Counted from the first letter of the stretch, positions 1 through 7,570 are shown. The stretch: DNA of 13,622 bases from Flavobacteriales bacterium UBA5869 (GCA_002432565.1 DJFP01000054.1:1490-15111); one strand, 5' to 3'. Made by a program: numbers and translations. Notes: a model not told the origin generated them from the sequence alone.

Positions 1-276
1 ATGTACCAGCGAAATCCAGTTTAAGTCCGGGTGTTGCCCGCTGATTTTCTTACGAACGGAATTGTTGCCGATCCCGATTACATAAGCATCGATTTCATCT
101 GTAGTTTTTCCAAGATCATTGACAAAACCCAGGACTTTGACCCCATTCCAAAGTTCGGCACCACGTTCCAGTGAATCGTCAAAACATCCAGTCAGACTCA
201 ATTCGGGATCCTGAGAAATGATCTCCGATAAAACACGGGCATGCCCGCCTCCGCCTATAATTGCAACTTTAACCAT
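1..276 (-). CDS. PglD/NeuD-family sugar acyltransferase, N-terminal part (cut by window edge)
   Basis: Partial gene: 92 codons are visible and the reading frame is still open at position 1, so the C-terminus lies outside the window. The start opens with MVKVAIIGGGGHARV (glycine-rich GGGGHAR at residues 8-14), followed by GIGNN at residues 68-72 and LVH at 90-92. These are the hallmarks of the Rossmann-like N-terminal UDP-sugar-binding domain of the PglD/NeuD/PerB family, whose missing second half is normally a left-handed beta-helix that binds acetyl-CoA. Family members acetylate an amino-sugar nucleotide (PglD: UDP-4-amino sugar) or sialic acid (NeuD) in the cytoplasm. The ATG overlaps the stop of the upstream glycosyltransferase by 8 bp (ATGGTTAA), so it is translationally coupled to the glycan operon. 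The family is well supported. The acceptor sugar cannot be told from this fragment; an aminotransferase or initiating sugar-phosphate transferase further left would favour the PglD role. Confidence 0.88.
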   Translation of the reverse strand, partial: MVKVAIIGGGGHARVLSEIISQDPELSLTGCFDDSLERGAELWNGVKVLGFVNDLGKTTDEIDAYVIGIGNNSVRKKISGQHPDLNWISLVH

Positions 277-1342
277 TAGTGAGTTGAAGATACAATTTTT
301 CTGCTTTCTGCATGTTGATCCGCCAGATTCCTTTTTCACGAAGCAGCTGATCATTCAATACAACTGCTTTTTCCATCAGTTGATGATATTCATTCCTGCT
401 TTTTACGAGTTTTTCAGCCAAAGTATCCACATCATCGATTTTTACGAAAAAGCCATTCTCTCCTTCCCTGACCCATTGATGATTGGCCGGTATATCGGTA
501 ACAATATTCCACGTACCGCAAGCCATTGCTTCATTCAAAGAGATGTTATTCCCGTCCGAAAGCGACAGACTGACAAATACATGGCTCTTATTTAAAAATG
601 CGGCTATTTCCGGCTGCGTAAGTTTTCCAACAAAAGTAACATGGGATTTCAGTCCGAATTCTTCTGTCATGCGGACCAATTCTTCTTTCTGACTCCCCGC
701 TCCGATCAGGTTCACATGGATTTCAGGAATTTCACCGACTACTTTTTGCAGTGCTTTCAATAAGTGCGGAATATTATAAATTGGCTCAAAGTTTCTTGTA
801 CAGGTAATGACGAATTGGTTTTCGGGTAATTTCCGATTCTCCGAATTAAAGATTTGCTGATCGATCCCAAACGGAAGCGCTACGATCTTATTTGTTGCTG
901 CTCCCAAGCTCTTCGCTGCCGGAATCATGTGGTCTGCCATTACCATTACCAGGTCGGCACGTTTAAATGCAAACCTCAATAATTTCCGGTAAATAGTTGA
1001 TTTATTCGGACTGATGAGGATATCTGATCCCAATGACGAGATAATGTAAGGATGAAAACGGCAAAGTGAACCGGTAATTCCATAACTGGTTGCATACAAA
1101 GCATGAAAAACATCCGGCTTGATCTCTTTAAGCAGTTTGCGCACTTGTCTGAAAGTCAGCAAAACTTTCCAATTTCCACCCGAAACATCAATTTTACCTG
1201 TATTTACAGAATAGGTTTTGATTCCTTCAATGATTTTGGTCTTATAGGTAATCAAATGAATGTCGTGACCCAGCGCCTGGAAATGCTTGCACCAGCGTTC
1301 GGTATGAATACTTTCACTATCTGCAAAGTAGCATATTCTCAT
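269..1342 (-). CDS. GT4-family (GT-B fold) glycosyltransferase
   Basis: Cytoplasmic glycosyltransferase of about 357 residues, normal length for GT4. The N-terminal Rossmann domain starts MRICYFADSESIHTERW and contains the typical KPDVFHALYA segment near residue 76. The donor-binding C-terminal domain has a CTRNFEPIYNIPHLLKAL strand-loop near residue 181, then SDGNNISLNEAMACG near residues 262-276. The last stretch is the E-x7-E nucleotide-sugar motif with Asp in place of the first Glu (D263, E271). The frame can be opened five bases upstream of the chosen ATG's end at a TTG (1345), but the ATG at 1342 is preferred because it forms a TGATG junction with the epimerase stop (TGA at 1344-1342), a common coupling arrangement. 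It would add one sugar to the lipid-linked repeat unit. Donor and linkage cannot be inferred from sequence alone. Confidence 0.9.
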   Translation of the reverse strand: MRICYFADSESIHTERWCKHFQALGHDIHLITYKTKIIEGIKTYSVNTGKIDVSGGNWKVLLTFRQVRKLLKEIKPDVFHALYATSYGITGSLCRFHPYIISSLGSDILISPNKSTIYRKLLRFAFKRADLVMVMADHMIPAAKSLGAATNKIVALPFGIDQQIFNSENRKLPENQFVITCTRNFEPIYNIPHLLKALQKVVGEIPEIHVNLIGAGSQKEELVRMTEEFGLKSHVTFVGKLTQPEIAAFLNKSHVFVSLSLSDGNNISLNEAMACGTWNIVTDIPANHQWVREGENGFFVKIDDVDTLAEKLVKSRNEYHQLMEKAVVLNDQLLREKGIWRINMQKAEKLYLQLTNG

Positions 1343-2274
1343 CAAAGTTTATTTAAATGTTTGTAATACTCTATCGTTTTTCGGATACCCTGTTTTATTC
1401 CAAAAGGATATTGAAAGTATGTTCGAAGAGCCTTATCCGAGTAAACAACTTCATTACTTACGGAATCCAATTTACGCACTTTCAGACGATAAAACGTCCG
1501 CACAATCCATTTAGGAACACGGGCAGCATTCAGGGATGTTTTTAACTCATCAGCAATACTGTCCAGGAATTCTTTCAGGTCCACAGAATTACCTACGTTG
1601 TAAATTCCTTTTACATCCGATTCCAAACGGTTCAAAATAAATGCTGTCAAATCTTCCACATACACGTAATTCACCTTAGCTGTGCGTGTGTACAAGATCT
1701 TTTTGCCGCTTTTCACATGCTGCATCAGGTTTAGAAGTGCATCGAACGGATGAGATTCTCCGAATACATTGGTAGGTCTTAATACCGACCATTTTAAATC
1801 CGGATTCTCCATGAAGAATTCCAAAAACAACTGTTCGGAAAGCAGTTTGGTTCGTTCGTATTCGTTTTTTGGTTCTGCCGGAAATTGTTCATCAACACTG
1901 GTTGGATCCAGGTTATAATTCATTCCAACCACACCAACACTGCTTAAGTGGAGTATTTGTTTTACCGTTTTGGCCTCGCGAATGGCCGCGATCAACCGTT
2001 TCGTTCCTCCTACATTGGTTTCTTCCAATTTGTCCTGGTTGCGTACCTCTGCTGCCAGGTTAATCAGTATTGTAATACCCGAAAGTGCACGATTCAATGA
2101 TTCCTGGTCAGAAAGATCTCCTTCTACCACACGGAAACGTTCTTCTTTTCCGAATTTTTGAGGATTTCTTGTCAGGATTGCAACCTCGTATTTATCAAAG
2201 TCGATTTTCTTCAACAGACTTTTCCCGATAAAACCGCTTGCTCCTGTAATCAATATCCTTTCCTTATCCTGCAT
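1342..2274 (-). CDS. Extended-SDR NAD-dependent epimerase/dehydratase (sugar nucleotide modification)
   Basis: A 310-residue protein of the extended short-chain dehydrogenase/reductase family, usual length. It shows the N-terminal NAD(P)-binding Rossmann motif ILITGASGFIG (GxxGxxG at residues 11-17), an NLAAEV segment near 72, a catalytic serine region HLSSVGVVG (109-117), the active-site Y-x3-K pair Y139/K143, and an LRPTNVFGE substrate-loop segment (165-173). Such enzymes epimerise, dehydrate or reduce nucleotide sugars, typically the 4-keto group of UDP- or dTDP-hexoses. With a glycosyltransferase and a PglD/NeuD-type acyltransferase directly downstream, it most likely makes or finishes the donor sugar for this glycan. 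Its start overlaps the end of the membrane polymerase gene by 11 bp, and its stop shares a base with the next start. The exact reaction (epimerase versus 4-ketoreductase) cannot be read from the motifs. Confidence 0.88.
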   Translation of the reverse strand: MQDKERILITGASGFIGKSLLKKIDFDKYEVAILTRNPQKFGKEERFRVVEGDLSDQESLNRALSGITILINLAAEVRNQDKLEETNVGGTKRLIAAIREAKTVKQILHLSSVGVVGMNYNLDPTSVDEQFPAEPKNEYERTKLLSEQLFLEFFMENPDLKWSVLRPTNVFGESHPFDALLNLMQHVKSGKKILYTRTAKVNYVYVEDLTAFILNRLESDVKGIYNVGNSVDLKEFLDSIADELKTSLNAARVPKWIVRTFYRLKVRKLDSVSNEVVYSDKALRTYFQYPFGIKQGIRKTIEYYKHLNKL

Positions 2275-3907
2275 TTTTTTGTTTTTTTCGCTGGAACAAA
2301 CGTCCGTAAATAACCACTGCCAACAGGATCAAAGCTGGAACAATGATTACCTGTTTGATCATCCCTTCAAAAACCAACAGATCCGAGCGAATGATTAACG
2401 GCATATATGCTACCATTCCAAGCAATACGGTCAGAATAAAAAACGTTTGTTTCTTTTTGCTTTTGAACGAATGCATCAGGTAAACGGGTACAAGGTAACA
2501 AATTGCCAGAATGAATGCCCCAAGAATGAACCCGAAATATCCGAAGTTCAAATACCAGGAAGAAATATGGTTGATTGTGAATCCCTGGTCATCCGGAAGT
2601 TTCAGCTGGTTCGCATAATACGTGTAGGTATCCTGTTTCTCGCTTCCAACCAGGTTTCGCAGGGCGATTCCGTAGGACGGACTCACCTGATGTTTGTAAA
2701 TCCCGTACATAGAAAAATGACCTGCAAACAGTTCGTTAGAGAACAGGATATTGGTTCCTGCTTTCAATATGCGCTGTCCCAACCCCATTTTTTTGTACCC
2801 GAAAGACACAAACTGGTTATTAATCTTATATATCTTACCATTGTATACTATTTTATCCGGATGTTCTTTTGTTTGAGCAATGAATTCCTTCAGTTTCATA
2901 ACGATGGTATCTCCTGCCGCAACGAAAGTGGTATCCCGATACTTCAATGATTCGATAATTCTTTCCGATTTCTCCAAATCCCGGTGCAGGAAAAATGTAC
3001 GGTCACTGGAATAAATATCTGCTATTTTCCTATTATCCGGGGAATCTACCATTGCTGTAATCCCGATTTTCTCCATCAGGTAAGATGACATACCACGCAT
3101 CGGGTCATTCAATGCAATAACAAAAAAGAAAACAATGAAAAACACTCCGTAAAACAATTTGCTCTTACGCACCGAACGATATGGGTAGGAAACGAACAAA
3201 ATGAAAAATAATCCGCCAAGAAACAATTCATGACGTGTGCCTATAATCGAAAGGTACGTGACCATCAATAAGAAACAGATCCAGAATAACCCACCAGGTT
3301 TTTTCACCGCGATTTCGGGATCCTTACGGAAATAAAGAGCCAAATACCAAGCAAATGAAAAAACCATTATCCAGTTAAAATACTGGTGCAAACGATAAAG
3401 TGGAACTCCACCGGCACGCACATTCGAATAAATGGATTCATGCAGCAACATTGAACTGATCAAAACATCTTTCACCAGAAGCAAGGAACAGCAAATACAC
3501 ACAACTGAAATCAGTAAAAAAGGCATCTGTGATGCTGTAAAGGTCTTTCCCGAGCCATTTTCCAGAAGAGCTTGTTTGGGAAATTTCTGTTTAAGTCTTT
3601 TTATTCCAAATAAAACAAAACCCTGAAACAATAAGATAAAAAGACCATAACTGAGAATAACCAGGTTATAAGTTCCATCCAGGTCTACACGGAACATTTT
3701 ATCCAGCAAATAGTAATACGCGAAACCGATGTCCTTCCCAAAACCTGTCAGACGGTCGAAGATAAAGAGCCACGCTCCCATCAGAGACCAAAAATAAAGT
3801 GCGACTGTTACGATCGGAAAAGTGAGGTTTTTATAGATTCTCCAGGTTTTGACCTGGACAAATACAATGACTGAAGTAATAGCAATTAATAATAATAAAG
3901 CGGTCAT
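2264..3907 (-). CDS. Polytopic membrane protein, probable Wzy-like O-antigen/repeat-unit polymerase
   Basis: A 547-residue integral membrane protein with about a dozen predicted membrane segments. Clear hydrophobic stretches lie near residues 1-20, 30-50, 80-102, 128-150, 175-193, 206-222, 226-241, 251-266, 455-478, 487-506 and 518-535. A GTRHE motif at 223-227 in the middle of the membrane domain resembles the conserved polar 'GsR.E/t' segment of O-antigen polymerase-type proteins, and the neighbours are a flippase and a glycosyltransferase. By family and context it would polymerise undecaprenyl-linked repeat units on the periplasmic side. An uncommonly long hydrophilic segment, about residues 267-450, separates the two membrane blocks. 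The start codon overlaps the flippase stop as ATGA (3907-3904), and the C-terminus is basic (RLFQRKKQKNAG). Wzy proteins diverge strongly, so the call rests on topology and context. A ligase or another glycan membrane enzyme is possible. Confidence 0.68.
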   Translation of the reverse strand: MTALLLLIAITSVIVFVQVKTWRIYKNLTFPIVTVALYFWSLMGAWLFIFDRLTGFGKDIGFAYYYLLDKMFRVDLDGTYNLVILSYGLFILLFQGFVLFGIKRLKQKFPKQALLENGSGKTFTASQMPFLLISVVCICCSLLLVKDVLISSMLLHESIYSNVRAGGVPLYRLHQYFNWIMVFSFAWYLALYFRKDPEIAVKKPGGLFWICFLLMVTYLSIIGTRHELFLGGLFFILFVSYPYRSVRKSKLFYGVFFIVFFFVIALNDPMRGMSSYLMEKIGITAMVDSPDNRKIADIYSSDRTFFLHRDLEKSERIIESLKYRDTTFVAAGDTIVMKLKEFIAQTKEHPDKIVYNGKIYKINNQFVSFGYKKMGLGQRILKAGTNILFSNELFAGHFSMYGIYKHQVSPSYGIALRNLVGSEKQDTYTYYANQLKLPDDQGFTINHISSWYLNFGYFGFILGAFILAICYLVPVYLMHSFKSKKKQTFFILTVLLGMVAYMPLIIRSDLLVFEGMIKQVIIVPALILLAVVIYGRLFQRKKQKNAG

Positions 3908-5142
3908 AATTTTTTGATTGATAGATAGGTTTCAATGAAAGTAATAATTCCCAATAAGGTCATCACACCGGCAAAAGAAAAAAGATAATAGGTAAAGTCC
4001 AGGGCCATGTATTTCCCGATTCCGATCAGGATTCCATATGCTCCCAGGCAAATGAGAAGGTTGATAGCATTACTCGCTTTTACCTTCAGAGCATCCAGGA
4101 AACTTCTCAGTACGATGTACAAGCAATATCCGAATGCTGACAACAAAACAATTTTGGCAACAGGTATAATTGAGCTCCGGTATTCTTCACCTAATAAAAT
4201 TCCAAGGATCATTTCTGAAAACAGGTAAAATACGGCTACTCCCAGAAGTGTCAATCCCAGACACAACCCTGTAAAAACAAAAAAGCGTCTGCGAATCAAC
4301 TTCAGGTTCTTTGTCCGCATGGCACTTACAATTTCCGGAAGCAGGATCAGTCCCAACGGGCCAAATGCAGCACCGGCAAGGTTCAACAACGTGAGCGAAT
4401 ATGCTACATCCCCACCTATCAACACATTTTTTTCGATATTCAGAATTAAGAATGTTGGTAAGGTCAATAACCCCAAAAGCGCAAAATCACCCAATACGCG
4501 AGGTAATCCATAAACCAAAAGCAGTTTGCTATCGGCTATGAATTGCTCTTTCGTAAACCGGATTTTCATACGTATCATGTGGTAAGAGATAAACACCACG
4601 AGTGAACCGGTCAGCAGAACAATGTTCCAGAATAAAAGATCATTTACATTATCTGTAAAATAAACAGAAAGGGTTGGTATCAATCCGACATTGATCAACT
4701 GAACAAAGTTTGCCTGGAATACTTTGAACATTCCCCTCAAAAAACCATAAATAATAGCATGCAGTCCATAAAGCGAAAGCATGACAGCAATCGGCAGAAT
4801 GTAATGGGTATAATTTCCGGAACCGAAAAACAGGTGAGAAACATAGGATCTGCTAAGCCACAAGCCTGAACAGATGATCAATATCGACAAGAACATCCAG
4901 ATTAGTCCGGAAGGCAATAGAGAACTCCTGCCTGGTTCCAGGCTGACATACCGTGGTATAGCAACACCTAAACCGATCATTAGAAGCGGCTGCAAAAAAG
5001 AGATAGATCTTCGAATCAGTGTATACTCACTAAATCCGGTATCTTCGAGGTTGGTATTTGCCAGACGGAAAACCATAAAGCTCAGGAACATGATCAAAAA
5101 TTCAGTTCCGAATGTGACAATATAGTTCGTATTCCTGGGCAT
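3904..5142 (-). CDS. Wzx-type polysaccharide flippase (MATE/MOP superfamily)
   Basis: A polytopic membrane protein of about 412 residues with roughly 12 hydrophobic segments and almost no soluble domain, standard for Wzx/RfbX-like flippases. The N-terminal region has GFSEYTLIRRSISFLQPLL, followed by a GLGVAIPRYVS segment, characteristic of polysaccharide-biosynthesis flippases of the MOP exporter superfamily. It would move undecaprenyl-pyrophosphate-linked repeat units across the inner membrane for the polymerase encoded immediately downstream (4-bp ATGA overlap). The frame can be opened at a TTG at 5157, but the ATG at 5142 is preferred: it is a normal start, leaves a 31-bp gap after the DUF3467 gene, and removes a short nonconserved-looking leader. 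No catalytic motif is expected in this family. Substrate identity is unknown. Confidence 0.87.
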   Translation of the reverse strand: MPRNTNYIVTFGTEFLIMFLSFMVFRLANTNLEDTGFSEYTLIRRSISFLQPLLMIGLGVAIPRYVSLEPGRSSLLPSGLIWMFLSILIICSGLWLSRSYVSHLFFGSGNYTHYILPIAVMLSLYGLHAIIYGFLRGMFKVFQANFVQLINVGLIPTLSVYFTDNVNDLLFWNIVLLTGSLVVFISYHMIRMKIRFTKEQFIADSKLLLVYGLPRVLGDFALLGLLTLPTFLILNIEKNVLIGGDVAYSLTLLNLAGAAFGPLGLILLPEIVSAMRTKNLKLIRRRFFVFTGLCLGLTLLGVAVFYLFSEMILGILLGEEYRSSIIPVAKIVLLSAFGYCLYIVLRSFLDALKVKASNAINLLICLGAYGILIGIGKYMALDFTYYLFSFAGVMTLLGIITFIETYLSIKKL

Positions 5143-5173
5143 ACTTAAAAAACGCAATAGTTCTATTCGTTAA

Positions 5174-5482
5174 TTAAGCCTGATTCGTTGTTCCTCCAAA
5201 ATTCATCGGCGGGAACGGAGGTGTTTCGGTATCGTTAATTACTCCGTTCATTTGCTCGTATTTTTGCACATTCTCAGCCAATGCACGCATTAAGCGTTTT
5301 GCATTCTGGGGAGACATCACTACTCTTGAACGTACTTTTGCTTTGGGCATTCCCGGCATCATTTGAATAAAATCCACCACAAATTCGGATTGAGAATGCG
5401 TAATGATCGCCAGGTTCGAATAAACTCCTTCCGCCAACTCTTCGTTTAGCTCAATGTTGATCTGATTGTCATTTTTTTCCAT
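5174..5482 (-). CDS. DUF3467-domain protein
   Basis: A small soluble protein of 102 residues that matches the remembered DUF3467 pattern end to end. It has an INIELNEELAEGVYSNLA opening, the THSQSEFVVDFIQMMPG core (about residues 29-45), then VRSRVVMSPQNAKRLMRAL and a KYEQMNG segment near residue 75. The Pro/Gly-rich tail (PPFPPMNFGG) looks disordered. No signal peptide or membrane segment is present, so it is likely cytoplasmic. The family has no established biochemical function that I know of. From memory it often lies near rpoC in Bacteroidota, which is not the case within this window. It is the first gene of the minus-strand run and ends 31 bp before the flippase start, so it is probably co-transcribed with the glycan genes. 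Confidence 0.85.
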   Translation of the reverse strand: MEKNDNQINIELNEELAEGVYSNLAIITHSQSEFVVDFIQMMPGMPKAKVRSRVVMSPQNAKRLMRALAENVQKYEQMNGVINDTETPPFPPMNFGGTTNQA

Positions 5483-5487
5483 GCTTG

Positions 5488-5519
5488 CGAAGTTAAAAGC
5501 TTTTTGAATAACTTTCCAA
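5488..5519 (-). promoter_or_regulatory. Candidate Bacteroidota-type promoter for the DUF3467/glycan operon
   Basis: On the minus strand a TTG (5519-5517) is followed after 21 bases by TAACTTCG (5495-5488). This matches the TTG-N17-23-TAnnTTTG consensus described for Flavobacterium with one mismatch. The -7 element ends only 5 bases before the ATG at 5482, so the mRNA would be leaderless or nearly so. Weaker alternatives with one mismatch lie further upstream (TAACTTTC near 5574 and TATTTCTG near 5623, minus strand). This is a consensus match only. Confidence 0.35.
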
Positions 5520-5531
5520 CTATTACTCCTT

Positions 5532-5539
5532 TAACTTTG
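5532..5539 (+). promoter_or_regulatory. Exact TAnnTTTG element (plus strand), possible -7 box
   Basis: TAACTTTG followed by C is an exact match to the Bacteroidota -7 consensus TAnnTTTG. A TTTG lies upstream at 5503-5506, but the 25-base spacer is slightly longer than the usual 17-23. If active it would start transcription near 5545, giving a leader of about 470 bases before the acetyltransferase ATG, or an unannotated small transcript. No better plus-strand match was found between here and 6019. Confidence 0.35.
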
Positions 5540-6018
5540 CAGAAAGCATATTTATGTGTTTCAGAAGAAAGTTACAGTCACATCACCTGAATTCTTGTGA
5601 TTTTTTAACATTTCACAGAAATAACCACTCTTTAATGAATCGCTGCAAAACTCTTAAAAAGTCCTGACACCAACATTCCCCGGAAGTTCTTACCAATAAT
5701 CAGTCGTAGTACTATTTGATCGGGAATTTTGAAAAATCCAGCAAAATCAAGTATTTGATCTGCTCATTCATTTTCAAAAAACACATTTTATTAGTAACTT
5801 GCTTGGGATAAAAAGTTTCGAATTGCCATTCATGTCTAGTAATCTAAATAAGATTCCATCCAAAAGACAATAGTCAATTCTTCATTAGATACATCAATTG
5901 GTTGTGTCGTCAATCCGGGTTAAGGTCCGGAATAATTAAGCTGAAATAAAGACTGTAAAGTCTGCAAATCAAAGTGTACTCGTGGGAAGCTGTCCCGGGA
6001 ACACTAAATATTTATTAT

Positions 6019-6462
6019 ATGGTAGAACGCATTTATACCCCCGAACAACTCCCGAAAGAAAACGAGAAGGCTGATCTGGCTGATTTTCTATACAATCATC
6101 TCGATCAATATGGTGATTCAAAACAAGACATCCTCAAAGCAATTGATTATGCCTTGTCTTCTGAAGAAAACAAAGGAGGGCTTATCATTACCTCTCATTT
6201 CGACAGTTTGCTGACTGGTGCCGTGGTAGTAAATTTCACCGGCATGGACGGATACATTCCTGCAAACATCCTGGTTTATATCGCTACTCATAAGGATTAT
6301 CGCGGAATGGGAATCGGAAAGAAACTCATGAAGGCTGTCATTGAAAGAACAACGGGAAGTATTGCCTTGCATGTGGAACCCGACAACCCTGCTATGCACC
6401 TGTATGAGAAAATCGGTTTCGTGAACAAATATCTTGAGATGAGATTAATCAAACACCCCTGA
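6019..6462 (+). CDS. GNAT-family N-acetyltransferase
   Basis: A 147-residue cytoplasmic acyl-CoA N-acyltransferase, typical single-domain GNAT length. Motif A, which binds the acetyl-CoA pyrophosphate, is clear: IATHKDYRGMGIGKKLMKAV with R95-G-M-G-I-G100. Motif B follows as VEPDNPAMHLYEKIGF (119-134), with the usual Asn, Tyr and Gly-Phe. The frame is open upstream to a GTG at 5974, but the ATG at 6019 is preferred because the preceding residues do not look like GNAT sequence and the ATG follows an A/T-rich leader (TAAATATTTATTAT). The stop lies 4 bp before the racemase ATG, so the two are almost certainly co-transcribed and may act on the same amino acid or amine. The acceptor substrate is not predictable from the motifs. 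RimI-like protein acetylation or small-molecule acetylation are both possible. Confidence 0.85.
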   Translation: MVERIYTPEQLPKENEKADLADFLYNHLDQYGDSKQDILKAIDYALSSEENKGGLIITSHFDSLLTGAVVVNFTGMDGYIPANILVYIATHKDYRGMGIGKKLMKAVIERTTGSIALHVEPDNPAMHLYEKIGFVNKYLEMRLIKHP

Positions 6463-6466
6463 TAAC

Positions 6467-7570
6467 ATGGCCTATATTTCACTAAACACACAAAAGCTTA
6501 AAGCAAATTTTAACTACTTGAGTGATCTTTTCAAAGTACATGGAATCGAATGGTCCGTAGTTGTGAAGATGTTTTGCGGAAACCGAAAATTCCTGACTGC
6601 CGTGATTCAGGAATTGAATTTAAGGCAGGTTTGCGATAGTCGGATTACCAATCTGAAAATCATTAAGTCAATTGCCCCTGATATCGAAACTGTCTTTATA
6701 AAACCACCTCCAAAACGCATGGTATCAAGGATCATAGAGTTTGCGGACATCAGTTTTAATACCGAACTTGAAACCATTAAACTCCTTTCAAAGGAGGCTG
6801 TTCTTCGTAACAAGATTCACAAGATTGTAATCATGATTGAGATGGGAGAACTGAGGGAAGGGGTCATGCGTGAGCAATTTATTGATTTTTATGCAGCGAT
6901 TTTTGATTTGCCGAATATTACCATTATTGGAATCGGGACAAACTTAACATGTATGTCGGGAGTTCTTCCCAACCAGGACAAATTGATCCAGCTTTGTTTG
7001 TATAAACAACTCATTGAAGCGCGCTTTAATAAAGTAATCCCCTTTATCTCGGGCGGGGCTTCAGTTACAATTCCACTCATTGAACAAGGGTTACTCCCAT
7101 TAGGGATCAATCATTTCAGAGTTGGGGAAACCTTATTCCTTGGAACAGATGTTTATAAGAACAGTCCTCATAAAAATCTGCATCAGGATATTTTCAAGTT
7201 GTACGCTGAGATTATCGAATTAAGTGAAAAACCCCTGGTCCCGAACGGGGAAATGGGCAAGAACTTACAAATGCAGGAACTTGCTATTGATGAAACGCTA
7301 TTGGGAACTTCATCATTTCGGGCTATTGTTGATATCGGTTTATTGGATATCGATGAAACAAACATCAAACCTGTTGATCCCGATATGCATATCGTTGGTG
7401 TGAGTTCGGATATGATTGTGCTGGATCTGGGAACTAACCCAAAAGAATTGAAGGTCGGGAATTTAATTGAATTCAGTATGAATTACATGGGGATTCTTCG
7501 AATCATGAATTCAGATTATGTCGACAAACGTTTTGAATTCGAAAATTCACATAAAGCAACCATTCAATAG
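6467..7570 (+). CDS. Alanine/ornithine racemase-family PLP enzyme (fold type III)
   Basis: A 367-residue protein resembling the ornithine racemase (Orr)-like branch of alanine racemases. It opens MAYISLNTQKLKANFNYL. The presumed PLP lysine is K34 in VVVKMFCGN, followed by CDSRITNLK (56-64). Further barrel motifs are ISFNTELETIK (95-105), MIEMGELREGV (123-133), GIGTNLTC (155-162), SGGAS (195-199, phosphate-binding region) and GINHFRVGE (213-221). The C-terminal part keeps GVSSDMIVLD (311-320) and NYMGILRIMNSDYV (339-352); Y340 could be the second catalytic residue, as an inference. The family interconverts L- and D-amino acids in the cytoplasm. Compared with my recollection of Orr proteins, the segment around residues 262-290 is divergent and SSDH is SSDM, so substrate or even activity may differ. 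It sits 4 bp after the GNAT gene and 10 bp before the MscS gene. Confidence 0.8.
   Translation: MAYISLNTQKLKANFNYLSDLFKVHGIEWSVVVKMFCGNRKFLTAVIQELNLRQVCDSRITNLKIIKSIAPDIETVFIKPPPKRMVSRIIEFADISFNTELETIKLLSKEAVLRNKIHKIVIMIEMGELREGVMREQFIDFYAAIFDLPNITIIGIGTNLTCMSGVLPNQDKLIQLCLYKQLIEARFNKVIPFISGGASVTIPLIEQGLLPLGINHFRVGETLFLGTDVYKNSPHKNLHQDIFKLYAEIIELSEKPLVPNGEMGKNLQMQELAIDETLLGTSSFRAIVDIGLLDIDETNIKPVDPDMHIVGVSSDMIVLDLGTNPKELKVGNLIEFSMNYMGILRIMNSDYVDKRFEFENSHKATIQ

Larger units (their letters stand above)
5483..6018. other. Divergent intergenic region without a recognised gene
   Basis: About 535 bp separate the ATG of the DUF3467 gene from the ATG chosen for the acetyltransferase gene. No open frame here looks like a protein: the longest short frame from an ATG (5554-5667, plus strand) encodes 37 residues rich in Asn, His, Lys and Arg with no recognisable pattern. 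Visible elements are one exact plus-strand TAnnTTTG match at 5532-5539, a 9-bp direct repeat TATTTGATC at 5713-5721 and 5752-5760, and a short inverted repeat ATCAA/TTGAT at about 5746-5759. I saw no rho-independent terminator, tRNA or rRNA. It presumably holds the control region for both operons. Confidence 0.6.

Noticed and set aside
2447..2950. Plus-strand open frame of 167 codons opposite the polymerase gene.
   Set aside because: It is a shadow of the minus-strand membrane protein. Its translation has no domain signature, and the minus frame fits the operon by overlapping starts and stops.
5554..5667. Short plus-strand open frame of 37 codons in the intergenic region.
   Set aside because: The composition looks random, with no recognisable motif, signal peptide or good initiation context. 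Nothing beyond the presence of an ATG supports it.
5805..5830. T-loop-like TTTCGAATT, suggesting a tRNA 3' half.
   Set aside because: No matching acceptor, D-arm or anticodon stem could be built around it, and there is no CCA-proximal pairing.
5930..6010. Small inverted repeats (CCGG...CCGG, GGGA/TCCC, GACT/AGTC) before the GNAT gene as a riboswitch.
   Set aside because: Stems are only about 4 bp and do not assemble into any known riboswitch architecture.
5974..6018. GTG at 5974 as the start of the GNAT protein.
   Set aside because: It adds 15 residues that do not resemble GNAT sequence. The ATG at 6019 gives a standard-length protein.
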